Positions 24,701-37,338 are shown, numbered from the stretch's first letter. The stretch is DNA of 64,000 nucleotides from Pratylenchus scribneri (GCA_030063045.1 JAQSEB010000001.1:4960001-5024000); one strand, 5' to 3'. A program made the numbers and translations. The notes: generated from the sequence alone by a model not told the origin.

Positions 24701-26298
24701 CTTAAAAATAATTGAACAGAAAATAATGGAACCAAATGCGAAATTCCCACCAAAGGAATACATAATTGAGGAGGAGGACAATCCACTTGTCCAATCCATC
24801 AAATCACTTTACAATGATGATCATTTGCATTATGTGCAAACAAGCAATGAATACAGAGAATTGTTCCCTGAATATGAGCCAAATCGTGATTTTTTAAAGG
24901 TTAATAAATAAAATTTTGATATTATAGTAAGCGCTGGTGGGACATTTAGTTTCAGTTCAGCAGAGAACAAATTGTTGATTGACTATTCAAAAGTAAATTT
25001 GATCAAAACTTCAAAAAATTATTAAAATTCGAATTGATAGCTAACAAATTGAATATTATTTACAAATTTTATAATCTAAATTGGATAATTGACTGTTGAT
25101 TTTTGATTTTACAAACATAGCTAAAAATTTGTGATCAAGATCAAAATGTATATTTTAGTGATATAGGTTCACATTCACATATAAATTCGGCCCAAAAATA
25201 CTAATAAAAATAATTTTCTTTTTAGAATATGACAAATTGGATGTCTTTATAAAATTTAATTAATATATCCGATATAAACCATTTTAGAAATTCGACTTTC
25301 ATTTGTTCGAATTTGGCCTTGGCCAAAATGAATTGCCCGAAAACTTCTTGGACAGACATAAAGCAAACCAACAAGGAATGAATTTGGATGTTCGCGTTGT
25401 TGTGGATACAATGAATTTGTTGGCCATATTCAGCCGATTGAAACATTTGATGGAGAAAACTGGGATGAACAAAATTGTGCTACATTTTAATAAAGAAAAT
25501 GGACTTGAAATTAAGGACAAATTGAAAGCCGAAATTGAAAATATCAACGGCCAAAGAATTCCTCAAAATTTTGCTGCCTTTATTTATGATAAATATGTGA
25601 ACAGTGTGCAGCCAAATATGGAAAATGTGCGCTTGGATAATCAGCATTTAGAGCGACCAACTCGAACAATTTTGCGACGAATCCATACATCGCCATCATC
25701 GCTGCAATCGCAACAATTTTCGACCCATAATATGGGCAATTTGGATGATAGTCCACCCTTGGAGCCAACTGAAGCAATTTTGAGACCAACTCATATATCC
25801 CCGTCATTACCAAAAATACAATCGCCAGAAATTTCTACCAATTTGCACTCGGATGATTCACATTTGGAGGCAACTCGACCAATTTTGAGATCACCTCAAT
25901 CTTCACCAAAATTGGAGCCAATTCGAACAACAATTCCGCGATCATCCAATACATCGCCAGCATCCCCATCATCGCCTCATCAATCGCCATCGTCACAATT
26001 TTCAATCAATTTGGGTATGGGGGATAGTCCAAAGTTGGAGCCAATGCGAACAATTTTGAGACGAACCCAAACATCCCCATCATCATCGCCTCATAAATCA
26101 TCATCATCACCATCTGAAACGGAATTTTTGACCCCTCCTCATCAATCGCTGATTGCAAGCCAAACTGATGAGGAAGAGAACGAAGATATTTCCGATGAAT
26201 TCCATCAAAGCGATTCAGATTATGAAGGCGATGATGAACACAATTTTCAGCATAAAGAAAATGTCGATCAAATGACGGAATCCAGCAGCAAGAAATAG
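21794..26298 (+). CDS. P1: large secreted helical protein of unknown family, 5 exons
   Basis: Not recognised. Exons: 21794-22388, 22501-22699, 23034-23562, 24357-24899, 25288-26298; 958 aa with phases 1, 2, 0, 0, identical in P2 and P3. A signal peptide covers residues 1-20 (MRILIIISLLLLISFPSSQS). Exon 1 continues with a charged helical region containing FHEWL. Exon 2 has a poly-Ser run then KIDVHFLP and LNEQIWFQNYDPFF. Exon 3 is Lys/Glu-rich helix with YPIVNKMEL and MTKFARNVVNEIEAEI. Exon 4 starts ELKRLYYTVLTNRATLEM. Exon 5 has ELPENFLDR and MNLLAIFSRLKHLMEKTGM, then a disordered tail with about five degenerate LEPxRxILRRxxTSPSS repeats and an acidic end. Cysteines are rare. It is predicted to be secreted; function unknown. 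Intron 3 holds a TTCCGGAA minisatellite. Confidence 0.85.
23636..24235. repeat. TTCCGGAA minisatellite in P1 intron 3
   Basis: About 25 copies of TTTTCCGGAAAGATTTTAAT followed by TAAG or TACA, 22-24 bp each. A single relic unit (GTTTTCCGGAAGATTAG) is visible in the homologous intron of P3 at about 38400, so the array grew from one ancestral unit. Confidence 0.92.
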
Positions 26299-27399
26299 GA
26301 TTTTTCAGGCTCTTTTTGATCCGGATGGTGTTGAGTCACGAAATGGGAAGCAACATGATTTTTTTATTTATTATTTTTTTAATTCAAATTGGCTGTCATT
26401 TTATTGTAATTTTTTCTGGTCCAAAAGAATTGTCTCCACGAAAATGGGAACATAAAAATTTTTCAACCTTATTTTTAAATTCATTTCGGCTGTCATTTTT
26501 GCACTAACTTTTACTATTTTCTCTTTCTTGGAATTAAAATTTATTTCCAATTTCATTATTCAAATATATATTAGATAAAGTATTCTCAATTTATTCAAAA
26601 TTCATTATTGATAATTTTAATTAATTGTATTAAAATTCATTCTTGCGATAATTGACTTTACCGTTTAATTTTAAATTATAATTGAACAGAAAAATATGAT
26701 TCCAGAGTCGATTAAAGCCGTACCGAACCGAGGCGATCCTTGGCTCAAAAATCGAACCGAAAACAAAATTTTGAAAACCGCAAAAACGAAAACGAGGGTT
26801 CATTTAAACATATCGGTTTTTTTCTGTTTTTCTCTTATTCACCCTGATGTTAGGGACAATTTTCAAAAATTTACCTTAAGGGGCCATTTTCAACTAAAAT
26901 TTCTCCATATCTGGAAGAAAGATTTACAAATTTATGAAGGAAAAATATTGGAGATGATATTTGAATTATTTTATTTGTATAATTTTTTCAATATTTAAAA
27001 AAAAAAATAAAATTTTTGAAATTTTTATGGCCTTTTCGAAAACCCGAAAAACCAGAAAACCGAACTGAAAACCGAGGTTTTTAAAAAGAAACAAACCGAG
27101 ACGGACAAATCGGGCAAACAGAAACCGAAAAGTTCGATTTAAACCGACTTTGATCTACTCTACCGACTACCATAATTTTTTATCAAATATTATCAAATTA
27201 TTTCTATTCAAACTTTCCAAAAACTTTTTGTTGTAAAAAGTTATGTAAATTTGTTACAAAATTGGTTTTTTTGCCCCATCATCAGTTTAGCTTTTGGCCA
27301 ATTATCCCTCATCGCCATTCCCATTATTCATTTTCCCTTTTTGTTGGCACTCGCGTGCCAATTCATTCTTTTAGATTGGGCCTTTAATAGAGGCACTTT
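26299..27399. other. P1 3' region and ACCGA-rich repeat
   Basis: No gene seen. At 26700-27170 AACCGA-type words run in both strands (AACCGAGGCG, AAACCGAAAACCGAGG) with end-like sequences AGAGTCGATTAAAG and CTTTGATCTACTCT that are near complements. No target duplication was found. It is probably a degraded inverted-repeat element, and similar words recur at 60380-60540. Confidence 0.55.
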
Positions 27400-27760
27400 G
27401 CTTTTATTCCAAAATGGAAGTTTGTTTTTGTTGCGCTCTGTCCGATCAAAGTCCCTTTGGCCCATACACGCCCCCCCTCCCCGCTTCTATCACAGTTTTT
27501 GCGTTCGCGCACCCAATTGCTCTTTACATCAATTGGATCCTACTACCTTCTCCTCCATACAATCGGCATCCATTTGGCCAAATTCGGCAACAACAGCACT
27601 ACAAATCCCCATGATCTTCATTTCTCTACCCGTCTACCCTCTCTATTCACCACACTCATTGTCAATCTATTCAATCAATTCGCTCTCTCTCCCTCTCGAC
27701 CAAATCATTTGACTTCAAAAATCAAATGATTTTGGCCTAAATCGATTGATTGGTGATGAG
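27400..27760. promoter_or_regulatory. Shared C-rich upstream module of P2
   Basis: A C-rich block (CAATTGGATCCTACTACCT, CATTTGGCCAAATTCGGC) ends with the imperfect palindrome ATCATTTGAC...TCAAATGATTTTGGCC and AAATCGATTGATTG, about 550 bp before the P2 start. Near-copies lie upstream of P3 (34215-34645) and Q2 (48425-48735). A regulatory role is inferred from position and recurrence. The short frames over it differ between copies and look non-coding. Confidence 0.6.
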
Positions 27761-28302
27761 GTTGGATTTGGGGCATATCCATTCATTCTTCCCCTAATTA
27801 TTATTATTTTTCATTTAATTTAAAATAATATAAATTAGAATTATGTAGGACATTTAATTATGTTGAGATCGACAGAGGGAGGAATGCCGCAGGATATATT
27901 TTATAAACCAATGGCCAAAAATTAGGAAGATAGGGAAGGGATGTAGAGGAAAAGAGTGGACCTATGTACCTATGTATAAACTGTAAAGGTTTTTAATCCC
28001 AGCAGAACTGCAGAATTTTGATGTCCTCATCAGAATTTTATTCTATAGTCATGCCAGATTTTTCACAATTTATCATGATATCCATATCTTAAATTTTTAT
28101 TAAAAACTGATAATATCATTATTTTGTCAAAATTGTGTTTGTGTTAAATTTCTACACCCGAAAAACAGAATTTTGAATTTTGGTGATGTTCTGTTTAACT
28201 ATGTTTCCTAGCATAAATTTTCTTGTCAAAATTCAATGAATTTTCGCCATTTTTTAATGCTTCATTTCCTTTTTTAACAGATTATATTGCTCATTAATTC
28301 AA

Positions 28303-31300
28303 ATGCGAAATCAAATTTCACCATGGGCCCTAATTTCCGCGCTTTTTCTTCTCTTGATAATTTCCCTTAATTTTACCAAATCTTGCGAATTTTCAAAATT
28401 TCAACAAGAAGATATTCGTGAAAAAATCAAATCATTTGCTGAATGGTTGCAACATAGGGCCTATCCAAAATTGCGTGAAGCAAAACAACAATTTGCTTGG
28501 TCAAGTCCTAGCCGAAAAATTGTAACATTCGCTGATTTCAAATGGCGGGACATAAAATTACCCGAAAATTACAAGTTGAAAATGAAAAACGTGCGGAAAA
28601 AAGTCCAAAATTATTTTGATGAATTAATAAAAAAGGAGAGCAATGTGAAAAAAGAAAAGGATGCGAGAAATATGTTAGATGAAATTGCCGAAGAATTCAT
28701 CAAATTACAAGTTGGAGGAATTGACGAATGGTTGGAGGCCAAATTGGATGAAAATTGGCGCCGATCTACTATTCAGCAGCAGCAGCAGAAGGGGGCGTCA
28801 AAGGTCAAAATAAGTGGAGGAAAAGGCAGTTCTGACACTTCGGTCCATGAAAAAGGTCAAAAATCAAATTAGTTATTAAAAAATTGTATATGAAATTTAG
28901 TACAATTAAAAAATTTACTATTATTTAAATCTAAATTTGAAATTTTTAAATCTTTAAAAGCTCGAAACAAGGGTTCATTTAAAATTGCGGTCAATTGGAA
29001 AATCTAGTCAGTGAGGAAAAATATTTAGAGGAAAAATATTGGTCAATGTAAACTGTGAATCTAGGCCCAGTAATTCCAAACTTTATACTCTAAGCGAAAT
29101 CTCTTGATTAGCTAAGCATCAATTCATTTTGCCTAAAAACTCATAAATACGTAAATTAAACTATTTTTTAGCCAACAAAGTTTTATAAGTTTATATTTAT
29201 AATTTGATCTCGGGTTAGGTTTAAGGTGGTTATTAATTCTTTTTTTATTGATATATAAATTTCAGATGAAAAATTGAAGGGAATAGAGAAAGGAGAATCA
29301 TCATCATCATCAAGGAATATTGAAAATGAAGAAAAAATTGATGTCCATTTTTTGCCTCTCAAAATCAAAGATAAAATTTATGAAATAAACAAACAAATTT
29401 GGTTACAAAATTATGAACCATTTTTCAATGAATTAAAAATGGAAATCGAAATGGATCAGGCTAAAATTTTGGCATTTTATGAAAAGTAAAATTCCTATTT
29501 TTTAAGAATCAAATTTAGAAAAGATCAAATAGAAACTATTTTAATAATCAGAGAAAGTTTTTTATTTAAAATTAATTTGAAAAAGCCTAATTTTCTGGCT
29601 GATTAATTTGAGCTTGAGCCCAATTTTAAAATTATTATCGCTTTATAAAAAATACAATGAAATTTGTAAGACAAATTAATAGATCGATCAAAAACACAAT
29701 TTTTGACATTGTTAAGTAAATTTAAATAATTTGAACTAAAAATTTATTAATTCAGACAAATAAATCCCATCAAAAAATTAGGGTACTTTACGGTTATATA
29801 GATTAAGATTTTTTCTCCAGAAAATTTCCTTAAATTCCTCCCTAAATTAATCAATCCTAAAATCACATAAAATCATGTTTTTTCATCATTTACAATCAAA
29901 TATGAATAATAAAATAAAATCTGAAAAAATTCAAATCTGGACCAATATAAACGAAAAGTACAATTAGAGAGGGATTTTATCCAAAAAAATTAATTTAATT
30001 TAATAAATATTTTATTATTAGAATCATGGAAGTCAAAAGGAATGAAATTGGGAGAAGATTTTCGAAATGGAATTTGATATTCAATAAAAAAATAAACCAG
30101 GCAGAAGAAAGAGAAAAGAATTTTAACAAAAAGATTGCCAACATTTTGAAAAACGTGAGGAACAAAGTGAGCCGAAAAAGTTTCAAAAAATTGCGAAATG
30201 CGATGAATATATATTTGGCCGAAGAAGAGAAGAAATTACCGGAAATGTCTCTCTATCAAAAAATAAAAATAAGAGAATTCATTAAGCGCACTAGAGAATT
30301 TATTGAAGAATTTTCAAACTGGCTCGGTGGTAAGAAGGAAAATTTGATCATAAACAAAAGGAAATTGGCACAATTGGAAGCGCATGTTGCAGAAGAAATG
30401 GAAGTAATTGCTTATAAATATGCATCCAAAAATGCAGATGCCGAAATTAGGAACTACAATATGCCACCTACGAAAAATATTCGAAATGATGCAGTTTTGT
30501 ATGATTCGACTGCATTGGGAGAAATGGCAAAATTTGTACGGAATGTTGTAGACAATATCGAGTCAGAAATTGGGAAAAAATACGAGGATGAGACCATTAA
30601 AATGGTGAGCGCATATTTTTATTATATAAATATATATAGTAAATCAATTACCTTCAGGCTAATTAATTTTTTTCCAATCATTTGATAGAAAAATGTATTT
30701 AACTCTACAAAATAGATATAAGGAATATTTTAAATTTAAATAAATTGTCTAAGATATTGGCTAGTACATCAAATTTGAATAGTCGAATAATAATTGGTAC
30801 ATTTCGGTTATTTAAGTTCACCTTCCCCCACCCCCGCAAAATTATCATATGCTACCCATAAAAATTGGCCAACTTTAAATTTAAAATCACCTAAAATAAT
30901 GTTTTTTTTCATCGTTTTATAATTAAATATGAATAATAAAAAAAGAATCTCAAAAATTTTTTTCAAGTCTCCAGGGGCCAATCACAATTACTTACGCCAA
31001 ACGACAGAGACAAACGCCAAACGACAAATTTATCAATCACAATTAAATTTTTTGTCGTTTATCGTTTGTCGTCAAAAATTTGGCGTTTGACGTCGGTTTT
31101 GTCGTTTGTCTCCGGAAATACGAACGACAAACGGCAAAATGAAGGGAAAATTTACGACAAACGCCAAATATTATTTGGTGGGCGCTCCAAACCGCCCCTC
31201 AAATTTGTAGTAGACTTTTTTAAAATTATTTTTAAAATATTAAAAAACTTGATAAAAATATGAAATAAATTGTAGCTTATAGAAAAAACTCTGCTCTATT

Positions 31301-33821
31301 TTTCTATATAAATTTTTTAATTTTTTGACCATGTTTTATATTTTCAAATAATTTTTGAAAAACAAAATAGGGTTCACAAGAAAGCCCAGGGTTTTTTGAA
31401 TTTTTCTGTGAAAGAAAAAATATTTTAAAAATTAATTTAGAATTTTTATAGTAATTTAAATAAAATTGGTCAAATTTATCGTTTGTCTACAACGACAAAC
31501 GGCAAATGTCAAATCGACAATTTTGGAGACAAACGACAAATCTGCCGTTTGTCGTCGGTTTTGTCGTTTGTCGTAAGTAATTGTGATTGGCCCCAGATAA
31601 AAGAAAATTATCAGAGCTGTGCTTTTCATAAATCTTGACTCCGACTCCGGACTCCGGGCTTTCCAATTTTTGACTCCGACTCCAACTCCGGAGTCGTTCT
31701 AAAACTCGACTCCGACTCCGGAGTTTGACTCCGCAGAAATTTTTTTGAACTAATTTCGATTTGGCTTCAGGGCATTTTTGTATAAAATTAACATATATTT
31801 CAGAAAATGATATAATTTCGGTACGAAAATTTCAATTTTAATCAAAATAAACCAAAAAAATTTAATTTTAAAAAATTGAAAAGGGAATTTTTTTTAAAAA
31901 TTAGGTAAAAAATACAATAAAAATCCTGAGTCGACCGGAGTCCGGAGTCGCTCAAAATTTTTGACTCCGACTCCGACTCCCAACTCCGACCTTTGAAAAT
32001 TTTGACTCCAGCTCCGACTCCGGACTCCGACCTTTTCAATTTTCGACTCCGACTCCAGCTCCGGAGCGGAGTCGGAGTCGGACCCAGCTCTGAAAATTAT
32101 TGAATAATTTTATTAAAATTTTGATTTTAAAGGAATTGAAAAGTTTATATTATACGGTGTTGACAAATCGTGCCACAATGCTAATGGCAAATTATATGGC
32201 AAATGAATTTATTTGGCCGTCGGAAAATATTAGTCCAAGAAGAAATAAAGCCCATCAACATTTTATGCCATTGCCTGAACATTCCGAAATAGAAGAAGAA
32301 ATCCCAACAACCAAAATTGAAAGGAAAAATTTTGCAATTGAAAATTTGGCAACAATTTCAATTTTGGCGGATTTCTTGAAAAATTATTTGGACAAATTAA
32401 ATGATAAAATTAAAATTCGGAAATTGATTTTTCATTTTGAAGAAAGAAAGGAGAACTTAAAAATAATTGAACAGAAAATAATGGAACCAAATGCGAAATT
32501 CCCACCAAAGGAATACATAATTGAGGAGGAGGACAATCCGCTGGTCCAGTCCATCAAATCACTTTGGCCATCAACCAAACGTGCAAAATTCAATATTTTA
32601 AATCAAAAATTGGATGAAGTAAATTTTAAATATTTAAATTCCCAATAAAATTTAATAAATGGAAATATTTTTTTTGTTGATAAAACAATTTTTGGCTCCT
32701 ATTAAATCAGAAACCAATTTTAGACTCAACAAACCATATACCATTTTGTAGATCTCTGATCGAGTTGCATCGATGGTTTATAATTTGTCAAGTTTTGATC
32801 AACAATTAACGGTATTAAACCGTTTAAATTATATTTCAATTTTTAGTTTTAAAATCGTTAATTTTGGGCTAAAACTTAACATTTTATATTCCATTCGTTG
32901 CATCTCGATGAAATCTACAAAATGGTATAAAGTTTGAAAGGTCTAAAACCAATTTCTGATTTATTAGAAGTCAAAAACTATTTTACTGCCAAAAAATTTA
33001 GTGCCAAAAAATATTTTCCTATTAAAATAATCATAAAATTTAATAAATACAAAATATATTCTATTCAGAATTTCAATTTATTTAAATATGCAATGTACAA
33101 AAATGATGAATTGCCCGATAAATTCATTGAGAGAAATAAAATTAAACAACAAAAAATGCATTTACAAGTGCGCATTATTGTGGATTCCATGAATTTGTTG
33201 GCCATATTCAGCCGAATGAAACATTTGATGGAGAAAACGGGGATGGACAAAAGAGTGCGACATTTCAAAGACGGAAAAATTGGGCTAGAAATTATGAAGG
33301 AATTAAAAGACGCAATCGAAAATATCAATGGCCAAAAAATTCCTCCAACATTGGCTGTGTTCTTCTATGATAAATATGCTAAAAATGTGGATCCTCAGAA
33401 TGCAAGCAGCGGAGGAGGCGATTCCCAAATTAATCCGAATTCAGAGACCCAAACTCCAACTAATCAAAGTCCAACAAGCATTAAACGTAGTCCAACAAAA
33501 TTTCGTGAACGATCACCGTCATCATCTCCATCTCCTTCCCAATATTTTTCGCCAACAGGCCAATTACGTGATGAGGATGAGGGTAATGAAGATGATGTTG
33601 AATTTGGAGAAAGTGTAATTATTAATGATGAGCAGAATGATCACAATGAAAATGGCCATGAACAATCTGATGAGTTAAGCAACAGAAAAAAGATGAAAGC
33701 TTATTGGGCTCTTATAAGTGAAGGTGCGAATTTTGATCAGCAGGAGCAACCTGAGTCCAGCAATAAAATCGAGCCTTTTTCGGACACATTTGTTCAGCCT
33801 GATGTTAGCCCACGAAAATGA
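28303..33821 (+). CDS. P2: large secreted helical protein, second tandem copy
   Basis: Paralogue of P1 with the same five-exon structure: 28303-28855, 29266-29485, 30022-30604, 32133-32618, 33069-33821; 864 aa. The signal peptide is at residues 1-28 (ISALFLLLIISLNFTKS). Exon 2 keeps the Ser run and KIDVHFLP. Exon 3 keeps MAKFVRNVVDNIESEIGKKY. Exon 4 keeps YYTVLTNRATMLMANYMANE but ends earlier than in P1 and P3, losing the LFPxYxPNR tail. Exon 5 keeps MNLLAIFSRMKHLMEKTGM; its tail is shorter, Ser/Pro-rich then acidic, without the expanded repeat of P1. A stretch of about 140 bases in exon 4 is almost identical to P1. Introns 3 and 4 carry three inverted-repeat elements. Function unknown. Confidence 0.85.
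30975..31593. mobile_element. Inverted-repeat transposon, TSD CAG, in P2 intron 3
   Basis: Ends GGGCCAATCACAATTACTTA and TAAGTAATTGTGATTGGCCC are perfect complements, flanked by CAG on both sides (30972-30974, 31594-31596). The interior repeats GTCGTTTGTCG and CGACAAACG in both orientations. Termini beginning GGG with a CAG/CTG 3-bp duplication match the element at 39195. A PIF/Harbinger-like source is possible. Confidence 0.82.
31612..32092. mobile_element. hAT-like MITE, TSD AAAATTAT
   Basis: Ends CAGAGCTG and CAGCTCTG are complements with a perfect 8-bp duplication AAAATTAT (31604-31611, 32093-32100). The interior is dominated by GACTCCGACTCCGG words in direct and inverted order. It lies 18 bp after the preceding element in the same intron. 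Confidence 0.88.
32690..32980. repeat. Foldback repeat in P2 intron 4
   Basis: Left TAAATCAGAAACCAATTTTAG and right CTAAAACCAATTTCTGATTTA are near complements, with CATATACCATTTTGTAGATC and GATGAAATCTACAAAATGG inside. It belongs to the 3211-3505 family. Confidence 0.75.
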
Positions 33822-33964
33822 GCAATTTTTTAATCTTTATTGATAAATTCGGCTCATTTTGATTGTAATATTTTTTGTTTCATTTAACCCAATTTTTCCA
33901 TATTTTTGAAATATTTTTTATTGTCAATTATTTTGTTTTTTCATTTATGCGTTTTATTCCTTTT

Positions 33965-34200
33965 GGTCATTACAAAAAAATTTGCATTTATTTGTGATAA
34001 ATATTATAAAAAATTGTCGGAAATTCTGAAAATAATTCCGCAATTATTTGAATAGTTCTACCATTTTCTCCCAAAATAAATAAATTAATTCAAATTATAC
34101 CCAAAAGCAAAAATTAGAAAAATCAACAGAATTTTTCCTCTTTATTTAGACAATTGACCGCGCAATTATTGTTCCAATAAAAAAGAAACAAACCATAAAA
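33965..34200. repeat. Dispersed ~200-bp repeat, copy downstream of P2
   Basis: Contains AATAATTCCGCAATTATTTGAA, AAATAAATTAATTCAAAT and TCCTCTTTATTTAGACAATTGACCGC in order. The same order occurs at 43070, 43325, 45915 (partial) and 46044. It precedes Q1, so it may be a promoter-linked repeat. Confidence 0.7.
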
Positions 34201-34214
34201 AACATTAGAAATTA

Positions 34215-34645
34215 ATGTGTCTTCTTTCACTGCAAAATTTGATGCACTTTGCTCCAAAATACGGGTTTGTATTTTGCTCCATCCGGCCAATCCCTTCACC
34301 CCATTCGATCACAGCTCTGCGTTCGCGCGCCCAAATGCCCTTTCCATCGATTGGATCCTACTACCTGCTCCTCTATGCAATCGACACCAATTTGGCCAAA
34401 TGCGGCAACTACCTTACAAATGACCCATTTGGCCAAATTCGGCAACTACCTTACAAATGACCCATTTGGCCAAATTCGGCAACTACCTTACAAATGAACC
34501 ATTTGGCTATTTATTATTTACCTCTCTTCAATTCACCATTCTCTCATCCTCTCCCTCTTTCTCTCTCTCCAATTTGGCCAGATCATTTGATTTTTGATGT
34601 CAAATGATTTGGGCCTAAATTGATTGCTTTTGGTGGTTGATTTTC
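34215..34645. promoter_or_regulatory. Shared C-rich upstream module of P3
   Basis: Same module as at 27400: GATTGGATCCTACTACCTG, then CATTTGGCCAAATTCGGCAA repeated three times in tandem, then the palindrome ATCATTTGA...TCAAATGAT and GGGCCTAAATTGATTG. A 517-bp hAT-like element (34712-35228) now separates it from the P3 start. Confidence 0.6.
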
Positions 34646-34711
34646 AAATCCATTTATTTTCCCCTCACATTAAATAATTTATTATTATTTTGATTAATTT
34701 TAATTTAAATT

Positions 34712-35228
34712 CAGGGCTCCTATCAAAAATTTTTCAAAACCTGACAAATGGTATCATTCAAAATTCGGATTTTGAGGTCAAAATTCAGACATTTAGGAAA
34801 ATGCTTAAACATTAATCAACATCTATCAGCTATTTATTCCATGTAGGTATAAATTCATTTATAAATCATATTTGTTCACTCCCATAGTTATTTAAGCTTT
34901 AAATTTTTGCTCCGCAAGCTAAATTTTAGGGCTAAATTCGTCCCGCCATGAAAAATCAAAATCAAAAATGGCTGTGTAGAAAAAATTATGAATGATAAAG
35001 TATGGCTGCGCAGCGATTAATTTAGGCAATTTTAAGTAAAATATGACAATTATAAAAATCAGACACAGACATTTCACCAAAAATCAGCAAAATTTTTGAA
35101 AAATCAACCCTTTTTCATTTTCTCATCAGAATTGACCCATCAATATCAGCAGTACATTTCTTCATTTTCTCAGAATTAACTCCTCAAAATCAGTACATTA
35201 ATCAAAATCAGCGCAGATAGAAGCATTG
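34712..35228. mobile_element. hAT-like MITE, TSD TTTAAATT, upstream of P3
   Basis: The left end CAGGGCTCCTATC pairs with the right end GATAGAAGCATTG at 10 of 13 bases, and exact 8-bp repeats TTTAAATT flank it (34704-34711, 35229-35236). The interior has GGCTGCGCAGCGATTAATTT. It is related to the element at 56660. Confidence 0.75.
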
Positions 35229-36022
35229 TTTAAATTAGATCAATGGAAAATGCTATGTCAGCGATGTAAGAAATAAAAGAAATAATATCAAACTCAACAA
35301 AAGTGAAACATATTCAATATTTTTCACTATAAATTTTATTCAGAATATTCTACTTTTCTGTATTCAGGCAAAATTAACTAATTTTCCTTTTTAAAGCAGA
35401 TTATCTCAATTGTAAAATGCGCAATCCATTTGTCCTAATTTTCGTCCTTTCCCTTCTGCTGTTATATTCGCTTCCTTCCGTCCAAGCAATTTACGCATTC
35501 TCATTGGGTCAAGAAGAAGACATTCGCAGTAAAATGTATACATTTGGGCGATGGTTTCACCATGTTTATCATATAATAGCAAAAGCGAAGGAAAATGAAT
35601 ACTCTGCGCCTTCAAGTTCAACGGCACTAAACCAAAATGCGGCCAAATTCACGGATTACAAATGGCAAGACATAAAATTACCCAATTTGCCATTTGGTTT
35701 TCAAAATTATAATATGCAAGAATTTATTGCTAAATTTGAATCATACAATGATGAACTGAGAACTGGGCAAGTGAAAAATGAAAATGATGCGATAAAAATA
35801 TTAGACAAAATAACCGAAAAATTGAATGAATTTCGAGTGGAAATGAATGATTCGTGGGAGGCCAAATTGAGGGAAGAATGGTTTCAGAAGGAGAAAGCGG
35901 CAATGGTTAAAATTAAAAATGGGAGGGAAAGCAGTCCTGTTGCTGGGCATGTAGAGGGTAATCAAATAAAATCATTTGTTAATTAAAAATAATTAATTTA
36001 GTTAGGATTTTTAGATAAAAAT

Positions 36023-36441
36023 GGTGCTATGTCAACTCCTGAATAGTGCAAATGTGGTCATGTCCTGAATAGTGCAAATGTGGGCGTTTTCGATTTCTAA
36101 TTAAACAGAAACCAGTTTCAGACCCCACAAACCTTATACCATTTTGCAGATCTCATCGAGACGCATCGATTGGTATATAAATTGTCGTGATTTGGCCCAA
36201 AATTAAATGGTATTAAACCATTTTTTAAGTTTTTGGTTTTAAACTCTTTTATTTTGGCCAAACCATAACAAATTATATACCAATCGATGCGTCACGATGA
36301 GATCTACAAAATTGTATAAGCTTTGTGGGGTCTAAAACTGGTTTCTGTTTAATTAGAAATCGAAAACCCCCACATTTGCACTATTCAGGACATGACCACA
36401 TTTGCACTGCCCTTTGTCTATTCAGGACATGTCCCCGTACG
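36023..36441. repeat. Long palindrome in P3 intron 1
   Basis: Arms of about 200 bp: CTGAATAGTGCAAATGTGG and GTTTTCGATTTCTAATTAAA on the left, mirrored by TTTAATTAGAAATCGAAAAC and CCACATTTGCACTATTCAG on the right. Flanked by a 9-bp direct repeat GATAAAAAT. Outer termini match poorly. The inner part belongs to the 3211 family. Confidence 0.75.
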
Positions 36442-36475
36442 GATAAAAATCGGTTTAAATTGGTCACATAAAAAA

Positions 36476-36895
36476 CGAAGAAGAAGTGGACCGATTGTGA
36501 TGACTGGTAGCTTATTCGAAAGAGCTCGACCCTGCGATAAGTTTTGCGTTAGATTTCCATAAGATTCCTATTCTGCTCCTAACCTAAGCCCAAATCCTCT
36601 CCCTAAGCCTAAGCCTAGCTCTAAGAGTGAAATTAAAAATGATCATAACTTTTTTATTTTTTAATTTTATGAGATATCGATGGCATAATCGCACTCATTG
36701 AATGATAATTTGACCGAAAATTTTTTTTTTTCAAGTTCAGACACAAAACTAGGACACTTCACATTTTCAATTTTTCTTCATATTTTCAGGAAAGTTTTTT
36801 TAGCATATTTTTATATATAGCTGTCAGCTCGTCGAGCTCTTTCGAATAGGCTATTCATTCACCCCGATCGGAATCTGCTCGACCATTTTTTTTAC
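36476..36895. repeat. Inverted repeat with TTAGGC-like core in P3 intron 1
   Basis: Arms GCTTATTCGAAAGAGCTCGA and TCGAGCTCTTTCGAATAGGC are near complements. The centre has CCTAAGCCTAAGCCTAGCTC, which is a degenerate TTAGGC run, the nematode telomere unit, on the minus strand. Confidence 0.7.
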
Positions 36896-37338
36896 TTTTT
36901 TTACGGATTTAATGAAACCGATTTTTACAGAATTTTTTAAAATTGAAAATGCTAAAAATAAATATTAAAATTCAAAACCGCAATCGGAATTAGAATTCAT
37001 TATTTTACAGATGAAAAGGGGAAGGGAATAGAGCATCCAGAATCATCATCGTCAAGGAATAATACGGCCAATGAAAAAGAAATTGATATCAATTTTTTGC
37101 CTATTTTAATCAATGAAAATATTTATGAATTGAATGAACAAATTTGGTTCGGAAATTATAATAAATTTTTTGAATGTTTGAAGAATGAAATTGAAAAGGA
37201 TCAAGTCGATATTTGGAATTTTTATTTGGAGTGCGTTCTAATTTTATTCATCCACATTAATTAACATTAAATAATTGGATACTTTAATGATCATAATTTA
37301 AATTAGAAATTATGTAGAGATGATATTTAATTTGGCGA

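Noticed and set aside
26695..27170. A further hAT-like element
   Set aside because: The ends look inverted (AGAGTCGAT and ATCTACTCT), but no flanking duplication was found, so only a degraded repeat is claimed.
27251..27729. Pro/Ser-rich frames in the upstream region of P2
   Set aside because: The matching module upstream of P3 and Q2 has different, broken frames, so coding is not conserved; a noncoding module fits better.
31842..32039. Ser/Glu-rich minus-strand frame
   Set aside because: Generated by GACTCC repeats within a hAT-like element.
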